A DNA stretch of 64,000 nt from Skeletonema tropicum (taxonomy: Eukaryota; Bacillariophyta; Thalassiosirophyceae; Thalassiosirales; Thalassiosiraceae), in contig CM074138.1 in NCBI GenBank assembly GCA_037178625.1, positions 1,488,001 through 1,552,000 of the forward strand, written 5' to 3'. Numbering within the stretch: position 1 is the first letter of the stretch; the number at the start of each line of letters is the position of its first letter. The position numbers and the translations under genes are program-made. Shown piece after piece: positions 31,767-43,100 of this stretch. The notes beneath the pieces were generated by a model. It did not search any database and was not told where the DNA came from. It saw only the letters and a list, made by a program, of their open reading frames with translations.

Positions 31767-31907
31767 GTACTGTATGGCATTGGGTACTTATGTATGAGGT
31801 ACATGAGAGGTCCACGTTTGAATGACTTGATGAGGTCCACGTTTGATCTTGTTCTTATGGCAGAAAGGTGGCTGTGAGCATACTCATAAAAATAAAATAC
31901 AACAACG

Positions 31908-33262
31908 ATGAAATTGAATCAAGCAATCATAGCCTCCCTCTCTATCTCTGCCGCTGCCGCAGCAACTTCCGCGGCAGCTTCTTCTCATGAAGATCTGAAT
32001 CTGAAAGATAACTTGTTGTCAGCACTGGCCACGCACAAGTTTACGAGTTATCTTCACAGGATGCTGTCAATCACTGACACGTCCAGTCAGTGTTACAAGG
32101 ACTCTTTAGCGGTGGTGCTGGATTCAGATTTCTTGTTAGGAATGGATACCTTGATTGAATCGTGCCCCCAGGGAATAAGTGTTTCTGGAAATGAATTTAC
32201 TAATGACTACAGTGTGTGTGACCCAGCTTTTACTGATTCTTTCACAGAAGTGTGCACTGTGCAGCCAATGGTGAGTAGGAGACAATCGATCATATATTAT
32301 CTTTTACCCCTTTACCTTATGCTTGTAATATACTGATGGGAACTCTCCTCCGCCTCTTCTTTTCAACGTTACCAGGTCAAGTTGTTTCAGGTGGAGAAAT
32401 CTCATACACTTGCACGACTTTGTATGGACAAACATTTTCGGGCACACAGAAGGGAATACCTGAGTGTATTGCGACTTCATGCGATGTTACCAATTGGGAG
32501 GCAGAAAAGGATCAATTTTTCGATGAAGTGGCTAAGGAAATGGAAGCCATTTTAGAAGCAGAAGCTTTCGGCTTGCAATGTACCGTCAACATTGATGGTG
32601 CTGGTGATGCCACCACCACTCCATCTCCGGCTCCGTCGTTGCATCAATCTATTTCTAGTGCTCCTTCATCTGAGCCAAGTGGACAACCATCTTTGACTCC
32701 GTCGTTGAATCCATCTGTTTCTAGTGCTCCTTCATCTGAGCCCAGTGGACAACCATCTTCGGCTCCGTCGTTGAATCCATCTGTTTCTAGTGCTCCTTCA
32801 TCTGAGCCCAGTGGACAACCATCTTCGGCTCCGTCGTTGAATCCATCTGTTTCTAGTGCTCCTTCATCTGAGCCCAGTGGACAACCATCTTCGACTCCAT
32901 CGTTGAATCCATCTGTTTCTAGTGCTCCTTCATCTGAGCCAAGTGGACAACCATCTTCGACTCCATCGTTGAATCCATCTGTTTCTGGTGCTCCTTCATC
33001 TGAGCCAAGTGGACAACTATCTTCGGCTCCATCGTTGAAGTTGAATCCATCTGTTTCTGGTGCTCCTTCATCTGAGCCAAGTGGACAACTATCTTCGGCT
33101 CCGTCGTTGAAGTTGAATCCATTTGTTTCTAGTGCTCTTCATGGTGCTGGAGCTGGAGCTGGTGCTGGTAAAGACACTGTCAACAGTGCTGGTAAAGTCA
33201 ATGGAATGATCGCCGTTGCCGTCACTTCCGTAGCAGCAGTCATCTTCTTTTCTAATGTCTAG
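31908..33262 (+). CDS. Secreted Pro/Ser-repeat protein with GPI-like C-terminus
   Basis: Proposed exons 31908-32274 and 32376-33262, 417 aa. An N-terminal signal peptide (about 1-25, Ala/Ser-rich) leads a Cys-containing domain (QCYKDSL, CPQG, CDPAFTDSFTEVC, YTCTTLYG, CIATSCDV). Then about seven 22-residue repeats (VSSAPSSEPSGQPSSAPSLN) run from about 32640 to 33130, 66 bp at DNA level, the last two lengthened to 72 bp. A hydrophobic end (MIAVAVTSVAAVIFFSNV) after a small-residue stretch suggests a GPI signal. Proteins with PSS repeats are common on diatom surfaces and in cell wall fractions. Function is unknown. The strongest donor (gtgagt at 32271) puts exon 2 out of frame, so a weaker GT at 32275 was chosen. 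Confidence 0.7.
32640..33130 (+). repeat. 66-bp coding minisatellite
   Basis: Seven to eight near-identical 66-bp units (ccatctgtttctagtgctcc at 32711, 32777 and so on), with the final two expanded by 6 bp. The units lie within the secreted protein gene and keep frame. High identity at synonymous positions indicates recent expansion. Confidence 0.88.
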
Positions 33263-34224
33263 AGGAAGCGGACGACGGCGATACTTTTCTGGGATGAAGA
33301 GATAGCGTAACTGGAACGAATAACTTTTTATTATCGAGTAAGAATACAGGTGATGTTATTAAGTATTTTAGCGCACGTCCACCTACCATGACAGTGTTTG
33401 GCAGGAAGTTGCAAGTTGATTTGCTTTGCTGCCAGCTGGGGCCGGCTACTTTTAGCGCCATGTTGTGCAATGTGCAGAATGGCATGCCTTGGTCTTGGGG
33501 TTCCCGTGGTCTTGGCTTTTCTCTACATAGCTTGTAGGAGGTACGTAGATTCGATAAGTAAGTATGTACTTACGTCACAAATGTACCGTAAAACCTGTAC
33601 CATCGCTCCAGAGCTATAGTGGGAAACCTGTGGCCGAGTCACTCACTCACCACCACTACACCACCACCACCAGTACACCTTTGCCAATGTTGTCTATCCA
33701 TTCTGCTCCGCTGCCACGGCAGATGCAGAGACTCAAAGGCCGCAGATGATGTGAACCTCAGAGGGTTGTTGCAGTCGCTGCGAGTTCCAGGATAAGAGAT
33801 TCATCGACGTCGACGAAACTGGCAGTCATTGTTATCACCTATTTGTTAACATCGTCTTACTGACACACAGATAAATGTATAAGTTACAAGTTAGATCAAC
33901 TAATAATTGGTTGAAGTTCAACCCATGAAAACAAGATCTCCAAGAAATCCTATCACTAGAGAGCCTAATTTGGCGTTCAAACAGACACGAGAAGAGGCGC
34001 TAGTACCAAGCAATCATGTCTCAAATGACACAACCTTTGGAGTTGGTGGAGGCACATCAGCGGCAGCGGTTGGAGGATGAGTTGGAGCTGAGGTTGGAGA
34101 TGATGTCGGAGGGTATGTGATGTACGATACTTCTTTAGGCTCCACCTTGAGATACCACTAGAATGATTCAGAGGGCGTAGTCCACTCAGTACAACGTGTA
34201 GCCGTCAACCCTAAGCCAATACCC
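33263..34224. other. Intergenic, nothing firmly supported
   Basis: A 19-bp word (taccgtaaaacctgtacca) at 33583 repeats the sequence at 30964, next to the foldback element. A 34-aa ORF at 34018-34122 (+, MSQMTQPLELVEAHQRQR...) is strongly helical and ends just after a GTATGT. It could be an orphan first exon, but no continuing exon was found. Confidence 0.4.
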
Positions 34225-34738
34225 TTAGCACCTCCCGCTGCAGACATCTCCCAGCACATATGTACTCTCTTTCTTTGCAGAAGTGTGTTCTTTGGCAAGA
34301 ATGATCTCGTAGGTCTCGCAGGTCTCACTATACCAGCTGGATGAAGTCATGGTTGCGAAGTAGCTATCATGTTCACCCTTCTTCTTCTTCGGTGCCAACT
34401 GCCAAGCTCTTCCAAGCATCGACAGTCTTTGCAGAATGATTGATTGAATGGCACTGTCGTTCTCTGAAATCTCTGAACCCATTCCACAACCACTGCCCGT
34501 CCAACTTCAAGCGGTGCTCTCCTTCCGCTCCAGAATCACAGTCGCCTTCGATGCAGAACTTGTAGACGGAGACTTTCTTCTCCTTTGAACACGTCTTTAC
34601 GGCCAGTTCCCGTTGTCCAGTACCGCGGAGTCTCTCTTCGGGGTTCTTATCTGCAATGGCAACATTGTCTTTGGATATAGACGCAAGAGCGTAGGAGGAC
34701 ATGGAGGCTGCCAAAAGAGCCACATATATACTTTGCAT
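34225..34738 (-). CDS. Small secreted protein, probable one-base frameshift
   Basis: The main frame (34738-34373, 121 aa) begins with a signal peptide (MQSIYVALLAASMSSYALA). It continues with a Cys-containing domain (KTCSKEKK, FCIEGDCDSG, WLWNGFRDFRERQC) and ends at a GGGTGA after a GAA run. A second frame then carries on with coherent protein sequence (EHDSYFATMTSSSWYSETCETYEIIL, CSGRC) to 34225. The join needs one base less in the GGG run near 34376. Whether this is a mutation, a sequence error or two alternative C-termini cannot be told. No usable intron fits. Secretion is likely but the function is unknown. Confidence 0.55.
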
Positions 34739-35218
34739 TTTGGAACTTCATGATGTCGTGTCGGGATGATTATTTATGAGAAATGAGAGTTGAGCAAACA
34801 TGATATGTTCAGTAGCGACCTCTGCACGACCAAAGATACCTTGCGTCTCCATCTCCAGCTTGCTCTTGATTCATCCAGCAAATTTGTCGATGAGGACGCT
34901 ACTTGCAGGAAAGTGGAGTTCACTAACGACTCAATCCAAGAACAGTAAGTACTCTGTAGGTGCGCCATACCATGGCAGCATTATGATAGACATGATTCTT
35001 TTTTCTCCTCTCCTCTCTCTTTTACTACACGAACTACATACACAAACCACAACGCACTTGAGACTTGAGAGATACACACACTAAAAAAATAATAATGATG
35101 CTATATATACTTCGATGGATGGTGCTTCAATCGCCGCTGCAATAGATCGAGATCGTATCATCAAGTCTCTAGAGGTCCTCAGTGAAATCAGGAAGGGAGG
35201 GAATAAGTCGCGCCAGCA
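34739..35218. other. Intergenic with a possible orphan exon
   Basis: A 47-aa plus reading at 34805-34948 (MFSSDLCTTKDTLRLHLQLA...) has protein-like composition and ends at a consensus donor (aaca|gtaagt). A second ORF at 35115-35309 (MDGASIAAAIDRDRIIKS...) overlaps the N-terminus of the PIG-H gene in another frame. It may be an upstream ORF or part of an alternative first exon. Confidence 0.35.
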
Positions 35219-36112
35219 ATGGTACATCGCATTTGTGTTCATGCAACAGCGCAACCGGAAAATAGGAGAAAGCAAAATAACAGGTTCTCTGTTCATCATC
35301 AGTTTTTAGTGGTCATCGTCGCTTCAGCATTTGTCTACAGAACATCTTCATCGCATCATTTTTACTTCTCAAAAGTCGCAATTGTAGCGGGTGTCGGTCT
35401 TTTGATATCGTTGAAGTACTTTGTAGATGATATTCGGAATAGGAATCAATTTCAAAAAGCTGCTATTGAGATTACGTCATTTGGAGTGCAGCTTGTATCA
35501 ATCTACGGACGTAACGATAACAGTGATGATCCAGGCAAGGCAATACAATCAAAAACTGCTGCAAGTAATGTTGTGGAAGATGATGAAATAAACGTTGCTG
35601 CAGCACATAACATCGATGACAATACACATCATGTGCACAAAAAATTCCTACACAATACAACCAGCAAGCGGCAAGTACGAGCATTCATTCCACGAGAACG
35701 GATCATAGATGTCATTGTTATGGAGATAGTTTGGCCGCATTGTGTGTGGAGTCAAGTGGCATTTCGAGTTAATAAAGGGTGTGAGTCATTATTGGTTCAG
35801 TCCAAGTGCTCCAAAGAAGATAGTGGAGTTGGAATGTGCAGACGGAGGCGATGCCAGGAGATTGCACTGCCACCAGATGACATGAACAATATATATGACA
35901 ATGGGAATATCCAATCAAATATAGAAAATTGCAATGATGCCGACAATCAATTCGCATCAGCGTCTCCTAACATACAAGCTTTGATGAAGCAAAATCGCGT
36001 TGCTATTGTCCCCGCATTTCCAGAAGAATGTCGGGGACTGCTATCATACAAAGAATGCCTCCTACTTCAAGAAGAAATAGAACATCTATTGGAGGATACT
36101 AACACAAGATAG
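35219..36112 (+). CDS. PIGH: PIG-H, GPI-GlcNAc transferase subunit
   Basis: 297 aa from ATG 35219. PIG-H (yeast Gpi15) is a small membrane subunit of the enzyme that adds GlcNAc to phosphatidylinositol on the cytosolic ER face, the first step in GPI-anchor synthesis. Two hydrophobic segments form the hairpin (FLVVIVASAFVY, about 29-40, and VAIVAGVGLLISLKYF, about 52-67). The domain signature follows: EITSFGVQLVSIYG (about 84-97), then RAFIPRERIIDVIVMEIVWPHCVWSQ (about 154-179). A late conserved block (IVPAFPEECRGLLSYKECLLLQEEIE) follows a lineage-specific acidic insert. The exact N-terminus is uncertain because an upstream ORF overlaps in another frame. Confidence 0.82.
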   Translation: MVHRICVHATAQPENRRKQNNRFSVHHQFLVVIVASAFVYRTSSSHHFYFSKVAIVAGVGLLISLKYFVDDIRNRNQFQKAAIEITSFGVQLVSIYGRNDNSDDPGKAIQSKTAASNVVEDDEINVAAAHNIDDNTHHVHKKFLHNTTSKRQVRAFIPRERIIDVIVMEIVWPHCVWSQVAFRVNKGCESLLVQSKCSKEDSGVGMCRRRRCQEIALPPDDMNNIYDNGNIQSNIENCNDADNQFASASPNIQALMKQNRVAIVPAFPEECRGLLSYKECLLLQEEIEHLLEDTNTR

Positions 36113-36469
36113 AACATTAACCACCTGCAATCTTATCACTACGCAACTCATCATTTCCCACTTCTTTCTTCCATTTTGTATTCAAATCTATCTAGTAATA
36201 ATATGTACCTGTGAGTGCGGTACGAGTATGTTATTCACAGATATATTTGCTTTCCCGTCCATACGAAATCAGAGCCTTTCAAAAATCAGAATGAGAAAAG
36301 AAAAAAGAAAAAAGAGAGAACACGACCAAACTCGCTCCACTCCCAACTGCCACGCCGAAATGGTAGGTAGCGTGGGGTAGCGTGTAGCGTGGAGCAAAGC
36401 AGCAGAGAACGCCACTACGCAGAGCGATCCGGAGCATTGGCAGCAACACTGTCTACACTACCATCCAAA
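36113..36469. other. 5' flank of sphingomyelinase-like gene
   Basis: About 360 bp with an A/G-rich tract (aaaagaaaaaagaaaaaag, about 36296) and repeated gtagcgtgg words just before the start. No gene was found. Confidence 0.4.
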
Positions 36470-37618
36470 ATGGCAGACGAAGAAACTGGATCATCAGCGC
36501 CATCAACGCGCTCAATGAAAGAAAAATGCTGCGGTTCGCCGTCGCGACGTTTTTGCTCTACACTTTCAATTTTGATATGCATCATTGCTATTGCGATGAT
36601 CGCATTTTATGCCACCAGAACAAACGCAATTGGAGGGGATGAGACACATACTCTGGGCACACAAGGCACATGCTCCGCCGGTGTATCGGCTGATTCGTCC
36701 ATTAAGATTATGACGTTTAACATTTTTCAAATTTACTGCATCGCTGGCGTCGACCGGAGCAAATTCAGGTGCCAGGAGGCTGAGGCTAGAACAGCACGCG
36801 CTGAAAGCATTGGAGAATGGTTCAAAGATCGCGATGAGGACGTCGTTCTATTGCAAGAAGTTTGGTCCAACCATGATGTTATTAGGGATGGCATGACGGC
36901 AGCAGGCTTTTGTCACTACGTCATGACAGAAGAGACAAGTGGATCTGGACTGGCTATCTTCTCCAAGTATCCCATCTCAGAGAATTCTTTCAAGGGTTGG
37001 TTTGATGTATTTGGGGGATTAAAGCCGGATCCTTTGGACCCGGAGAGCTACATTGCTGCCAAGGGAGTGCTGTATGCGATGGTAATGAAGAGCAACCAGC
37101 CCATTCATATCTTGAATATGCACACCAACTCAGATAGCATTGGCGATAAGCATGATGTTCGCTTGGAACAATTCAACATTGTCAAGGAGGTAATTGATTC
37201 CAAAAATATCACCAAAGAAGAACTGGTATTGATGGGAGGAGATACGAACGAAGACAAGGAGTGCAGGTTGCTGAATTGCGTCCCTGGAGCAAAATGTGAA
37301 AATCAAACTTATTACAACGAAATGTTGACGACTCTTTCAGCGGATGATTTGGAAATCAGCACGGAAGCGACGAACGCTTGGACATACAACACTGAGAACA
37401 ACACGCTTTTGAAGAGTCTTTATGCAGAATCTGACTGTGACACGTACCAATATTTGCTTGATTATATTTTTGTCAGTAAGGATCATTTAGCTGCGAAAAG
37501 TTCTTCTGTATGTGAGATCCTGAATCCACTGAGCGCAGAGGGTACAGATCTCAGTGATCACTTCCCTGTTACTTGTGTAATTGATTTTGAGCCGGCCGCA
37601 GACAACACAGAGCAGTGA
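36470..37618 (+). CDS. Membrane-anchored sphingomyelinase-like EEP hydrolase
   Basis: 382 aa from ATG 36470 (the longer frame opens only with GTG). A short cytosolic N-terminus precedes one signal-anchor span (about 31-48), then a complete endonuclease/exonuclease/phosphatase fold. Motifs: IMTFNIFQIYC with the first Asn; VVLLQEVW with the metal-binding Glu; GSGLAIFSKYPI; NMHTNSD; LMGGDTNED with catalytic Asp/Asn; LLDYIFVS; and LSDHFPVTC with the catalytic His. The order and GSGLAIFSK match bacterial-type neutral sphingomyelinases, which cleave sphingomyelin or related sphingophospholipids to ceramide. Because diatom sphingolipid head groups differ, the substrate is uncertain; DNase-like or inositol-phosphatase activity is less likely. 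It lies just downstream of PIG-H on the same strand. Confidence 0.82.
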   Translation: MADEETGSSAPSTRSMKEKCCGSPSRRFCSTLSILICIIAIAMIAFYATRTNAIGGDETHTLGTQGTCSAGVSADSSIKIMTFNIFQIYCIAGVDRSKFRCQEAEARTARAESIGEWFKDRDEDVVLLQEVWSNHDVIRDGMTAAGFCHYVMTEETSGSGLAIFSKYPISENSFKGWFDVFGGLKPDPLDPESYIAAKGVLYAMVMKSNQPIHILNMHTNSDSIGDKHDVRLEQFNIVKEVIDSKNITKEELVLMGGDTNEDKECRLLNCVPGAKCENQTYYNEMLTTLSADDLEISTEATNAWTYNTENNTLLKSLYAESDCDTYQYLLDYIFVSKDHLAAKSSSVCEILNPLSAEGTDLSDHFPVTCVIDFEPAADNTEQ

Positions 37619-38218
37619 AGTACTATATGTTAGTTTTAGTAACAGAGATAACGTTAAATATCGTAAATCTGTGGGCCTTCAGGTCGCACAATGATATTAT
37701 AGACGCACCGAGATGTGCTGCATACGTCTTAGCACAGGTTGGACTACTTATCTATAGATCGAGGCGACGGGTGCTGGTTTACTTTTATGGAGGATAGATA
37801 CATAAGTAGATCTCACCTCTCATAATATCGAAAGTCGTGAAGACGGGATTGAATCATGGAGCATTTCCCCTGCCATGGGGTACAGCTTTCCACAATGATA
37901 CCCGAAAGAAAGGGTGATATTTCTCCTATCTCGAAGAACAATGCCATCGACGCAGCTTCTTTACATGAGTGTTCATCCCTTCTATTTACTTTTTCTAACT
38001 TCTATCTTCAAAAAGAGACCCCTACCCTTCAAGTGCTTCAAGCAAGGTTAACGACTCAAGATCCATTTCTTGTCATTTTTTTCGTTGTTCATGCATGAAC
38101 TTCAAATTCGAAATTTGACAGCGTGCTGACACGATCAAGGGTAAATAAGCACACGATCATAATTTTTCATTGCCTTCGCGATAAGCACTAGGTACGTCCA
38201 CTCTCTACCAACACAACC
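37619..38218. other. Intergenic, nothing recognised
   Basis: About 600 bp between two same-strand genes. The 80-aa plus ORF at 37856 has no motif. The 3' end of the minus ORF entering from 38596 is an antisense reading of the ACSL gene. Confidence 0.4.
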
Positions 38219-40007
38219 ATGACATTCAAAGTATGGACGCCCGAAGAGGGCAAAACCGTCCTTGACTACATCCTCGACAACTGCGCCAAGTTTCCCAACA
38301 GAACCTTTCTCACCCAGCCCATGGGTGGCGATGAGGTGCTCAATTTCACCTTCAGCGAGTTTCTTTCGGAATCCAAAAAGATGGCCGCCCACATTGAGAG
38401 CCTCAACCTTCCCGCGGCTAGTCAGATTGCCATCATGAGCAAGAACTGCGCTTGGTGGCTCATGGCTGACTTGGCGATCATGATGACTGGCCATGTTGGC
38501 GTGCCAATTTATCCCACCTTGACGGCCGAGACTGTCAAATACACTTTGGAACACAGCGAGTCCAAATTGCTCTTTGTGGGCAAGTTGGACACTCACCCCT
38601 GGAACGAGATGAAGAAGGGCATTCCCGCCGACATGAAGTGTATCTCCTTCCCGCTCTGCCCGGATGATGTGAGCTATGATAAGTGGGCAGATTTGACCGG
38701 CAAGAGCGAGGAGATTAAGGAGATCAAAAAGCGCACACTTGAAGAATTGGCCACTATTATCTACACTAGTGGAAGTACCGGGGTTCCCAAGGGAGTGATG
38801 CTCAGTTTCAAGAACATGACAACACCTACCTTTGGTCTACTCAACACTGTGAAGGCTACCGATAAGGATCGTTATCTATCCTATTTGCCCATTTCTCACG
38901 GCATGGAGCGTTGGGTAGGGGAATGCGTCCCCTTTGTCTCTGGATTACAAGTCTTTTACGCAGAGGCACTTACTACTTTCGTTCAGGACCTCAATCGTTG
39001 CCAGCCAACATTGTTCTTGTCCGTTCCTCGTCTGTGGACGAAGTTCCAGTTGGGAGTGTTCAAGAAGATGCCTCCTGAAAAGTTGCAGAAGCTATTGAAG
39101 ATTCCCATCATTTCTTACTTGGTCAAGAAGAAGTTGCTCAAGGCGTTGGGATTGAACTGTGTCAGGTATGCTGGAAGTGGAAGTGCACCCTTGCCACCTG
39201 ATCTCTTGGCGTGGTACCGCAGCTTGGGATTGGAGTTGTTGGAAGGATATGGAATGACGGAGAACTTCAACTGTGAGTTATCATCGTCTGCTTTTGTTTA
39301 GATACTTGTCATTTTTACAATAGAATCGCTCACATCATGCTTTTTTACATCATACGTAAACAGACTCCCACATGACCAAACCTGGACGTGGGCGTGTAGG
39401 ATATGTCGGTGAGCCTTCGGATGGCGTGGAGCAGCGCATTGCTGAGGATGGCGAAATCCAAGTCAAGACGCCAGGAATGATGATGGGTTACTTCAAGAAC
39501 GAGGAAGCAACCAAGGAGACTATTACTGAGGACGGATGGCTTCGCACCGGTGATAAGGGAGAGCTCGATGATCTTGGCCGTCTCAAGATTACTGGACGTA
39601 CCAAGGAAATCTTCAAGACATCCAAGGGAAAGTATGTTGCTCCAGCACCCATTGAGAATCAGTACATTTCCAATATTAGGGTTGAGTTGGCGTGTGTTGG
39701 AGGCCGTGGTCATCAGGCTGCAAATGCCATCCTCTTGCTTAGTGAAGATGCAAAGAAGGAGGCAGAAAGTGGAGGAAAGGATGCCATTGAGAAGGAGCTC
39801 GAGGAGTTGCTGAAGACAGTCAACAGCGGATTGGATGATCACGAGAAGTTGCAATTTGTGGCAGTTGTGAATGACGTGTGGGAACCTGAGAATGGCTTCC
39901 TTACCCCTACCAACAAAATCAAGAGGGCCAAGATTGAGGAAGAGTACAATCCTTTGATGGACGAGTGGTACAACTCAAAGAAAAAGGTCATTTGGCACAA
40001 GTGGTAA
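38219..40007 (+). CDS. Long-chain acyl-CoA synthetase (copy 1)
   Basis: Exons 38219-39272 and 39364-40007 (91-bp intron, phase 1), 565 aa. AMP-forming adenylate enzyme that activates fatty acids to acyl-CoA. P-loop motif TIIYTSGSTGVPKGVML lies at about 178-194, LSYLPISHGMERWVGE at about 220, the adenylate-binding GYGMTENFN at the intron junction, then GWLRTGDKGELDDLGRLKITGRTKEIFKTSKGKYVAP with the catalytic Asp/Arg and the A8 hinge. No signal peptide, transit peptide or membrane segment, and the C-terminus IWHKW is no peroxisomal signal, so it is probably cytosolic or peripheral. The inverted paralog at 57.1-59.2 kb shares nearly identical nucleotide blocks. Confidence 0.92.
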
Positions 40008-40157
40008 ACGCTACAGTTGTATTTGTCTTGGTGTTCGTTCTATGTCAGTGTTCTAAATGCAGTAGATAATATGATCTTTCTATAGCAACAGATCTATTTT
40101 TGTCAGTTATGTCATCGTTTACAACTATGGGAGAGGCTCCCTCTATGATGTTTCAAC

Positions 40158-43100
40158 TCAATCTGAAGCTGGAGCAAGCCGCACCAAGTTTGGAAACAGC
40201 TCCGTTCTCTCGTAATTGTTTGTTTGAAATCTCTGCTGTCTGTTTATCGGAACGCGTATGATTGAGTTCTTATCTCTCGCATAATTGACCAAGTCCCTCC
40301 AATATGGATTGGCGATGATAGACCGCCGACGGGCAATAACAAATAAGAAATTCTTCGCTCTTGTTAATGCGACATTCATACGTTGAACGTCGCTTAGAAA
40401 TCCTATTCCACTACCTTTATCACCAGCACGAACGCACGAGTAAATGACTATAGAGCTCTCTCTTCCCTGAAAAGCATCAACAGTGCTGCAAAATGAAGAA
40501 ATATATGAGGTTGAGTGTTGTGTTCAATAAAAAAACCGGCATTGAGATAAATGATTGGTCACATACCTAATTTCAACCCTCGCTGTATATGAAGCACCGT
40601 AAGCTTCTCCAAAGATCCGATGCAGTAATGAGACTTGTTGAGAGTATGGTGTGATAATAGCTACTCGTGTTTGAGCAACTAAACCCTCAGATTCTTGATC
40701 CATTGCTCGATACAAATGAAGAACTAGATCGGCTTCATCTCTATTGGATAAGCTCGTCCCATCTCTTTCCTCCTTCGAGTCGAGATCAAGCATATTGAAT
40801 TGACGGAAATGAGGGAACTTCTTTGTAATGATGTCTTTCAGCTCGCCACCAAAGTCGGGCTTTTGCACATTTGGACCATCTAAAAGCATCCCCCTATAGA
40901 AGATATGACGAGGGAATTCGCTGATCACAGGGTGCATTCGGTACTGCACGTTTAGCATATGAACTTCGTGCCCAGCCTCTTCTAAACGCTGAAACAAAGA
41001 TCGATCGAATTTTGTGCTCCTACCCGAAACTGAGAATATCGTCGCAGGCAGTTGTTGAGGGTCTCCAACAAGTACTGCATGAGAGCTTCCAAACTGCAAA
41101 GCAATCAATGTGGACATTTCCGAGCTTTGTGCAGCCTCATCTATCACAACAACTGCAAACTTTCGAGCTTCTTCGACAATTCTGCTTCCTGCAGAACCAA
41201 GAGTGGTTAGAACAATATGTGAACAATTCAGGACATGGTTCTCCAATTGATTGAAGTGAGTTTCTTCTCCTACGGCTTTTGCGTTAGCAATATTCTGCAA
41301 GATGATATATTTCTCAAGATTAGAGCTATCCGTGATGTGTTTCTCTACAAATTTCGTCAACGAATCCAGCAGCTTTCTATAATGTGGCATTCTTTGAATG
41401 TTTGCAGGTGTCTCAATCGGCCTGTTCTTGGGTGGTACGTCAAACGTAGTAGTCTTAATCAGATAGAATGATTGTTAGCATCGCGTGATTTGTAATGTTG
41501 TAGTTGGTCACTGAATACAACAACACTTACCTTGTGGCGGTGATTCACGAAGAATACACGTCCTGTTCTCTCAAAGTTTTCTTCATCGATACGGATCTCC
41601 CAGTCAGACGATATTGCATATGGTGATGCGTCAACAATTGCTCTTATCCTGGCTCTCAGCTTTTGAATCTCTTTCTGCAATCGCCCCAGCTCTTTCCGTC
41701 CATTAGAAATAATTTCTTCAAGCTTGTTCACATCACTGCCTTCTTCGATGATTCGATTGACAACATTTTTGAGTCCGACACTGCTAACCTTCGGATTAGT
41801 TGAGCCAGCTCCAACTCGTACAATTGAAGGCGAATACTTTGAGCTCTTTCCATCAACAAATCTATCGCTCATAATCTTTACGATCACATTGTCTATCGCA
41901 GCATTTGATGGGGCGCACACAAGGACCCGAGGTTTCACCTTGGCTGCTTTGTTAAGAGAGGCGAGCAATTCATAGTCTTCTAATACATCTTCTTCTGTCG
42001 CAATACGTTCAATTGCTGTGTAATACTCTTGGTATTGTCTAAGGTGGAGAGCGTTCAACGTGGAAACTAATGTAGTTGATTTGCCAGTACCTGTGATGAT
42101 TGTGGGCATAGATATTAATTGACAAGCACTTTAGGCAACTATTGCACGAGTACACATATTTCACTTACCTGGAGGGCCTTTGATCAACGTGAAACCCCCT
42201 TCGCCATATTCCCTCGCAGCCGCCGATATTGCATCCAACTGACTCGAATTTGCTCTGGATTTCAGGAACGTCTGAAAGCCTAAGGGTAAATCATCGAGTA
42301 CTTTACCCTTCGATTCTTGACCATTACGTTTGGGGGCCTCTTTTCCGTCAAGTAGGAACTTATTCAGTGGAAGCTTGTCAACTCTCATCAACGCGTTGAA
42401 TTCTCTGACTGCAGTAACGTTTGAGCCAATCTTGATTACAAAGAACTTCTTCAAAGACGAAAATTGACCCCATAGCTTTTGCGACACTCGTACTAATAAA
42501 CCATCCACGGCGGCAGATCTATGATTCAAAGCCCGTCCAATAAATCCGAAGCGGCCTTTCGTCAATTGAGTCAAATGGCTAGCCGATAAGTCACTTCCCG
42601 CATCAAATGCAATGCCTCTCAACGCAAGTTCCACTGCAGATGCTGTGGGCGAAAAGAGCAGTAGATCATTTGGAAATACTTGGCATCCGAGGTTAGCACC
42701 CCTCTTCAAACGAACAATTACTGTCGGCTCCATTGGCGGAGATTCACCATCATAATCACTAGAGGTTCTTGCGGAAGTAGATAACTCAGCTTCGACTTCA
42801 GATCCCATCGCAATACGTGCGTTCTGAATCCAAGCCGTATTTGGAGAAGATTGTGCTGCAACGACTTCTGACATAATCTGAGCCTTAGCCTCCTCTATCA
42901 AGAGAGGTGCCCACAATGCTTTGTATTGTGCTACTGATTCGAACCTATCTGGAAGACATGTTTTTGTCCTCTTTGCGTCATTGTTTTCATCTCTCATTCT
43001 CTTTGTCCCCTTCTGCAACTCTTGATCTATCTTTGCGGAACCTTTACTTTTCATGGCACGATTCAGTTCTGAAAGGAAGTCCCAGTTTCTGAGCTCGGCC

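Noticed and set aside
38135..38596. Long antisense ORF, also present opposite the second ACSL gene (58569-59198)
   Set aside because: The two antisense proteins look alike only because the sense strands are nearly identical. No domain or independent start context supports them.
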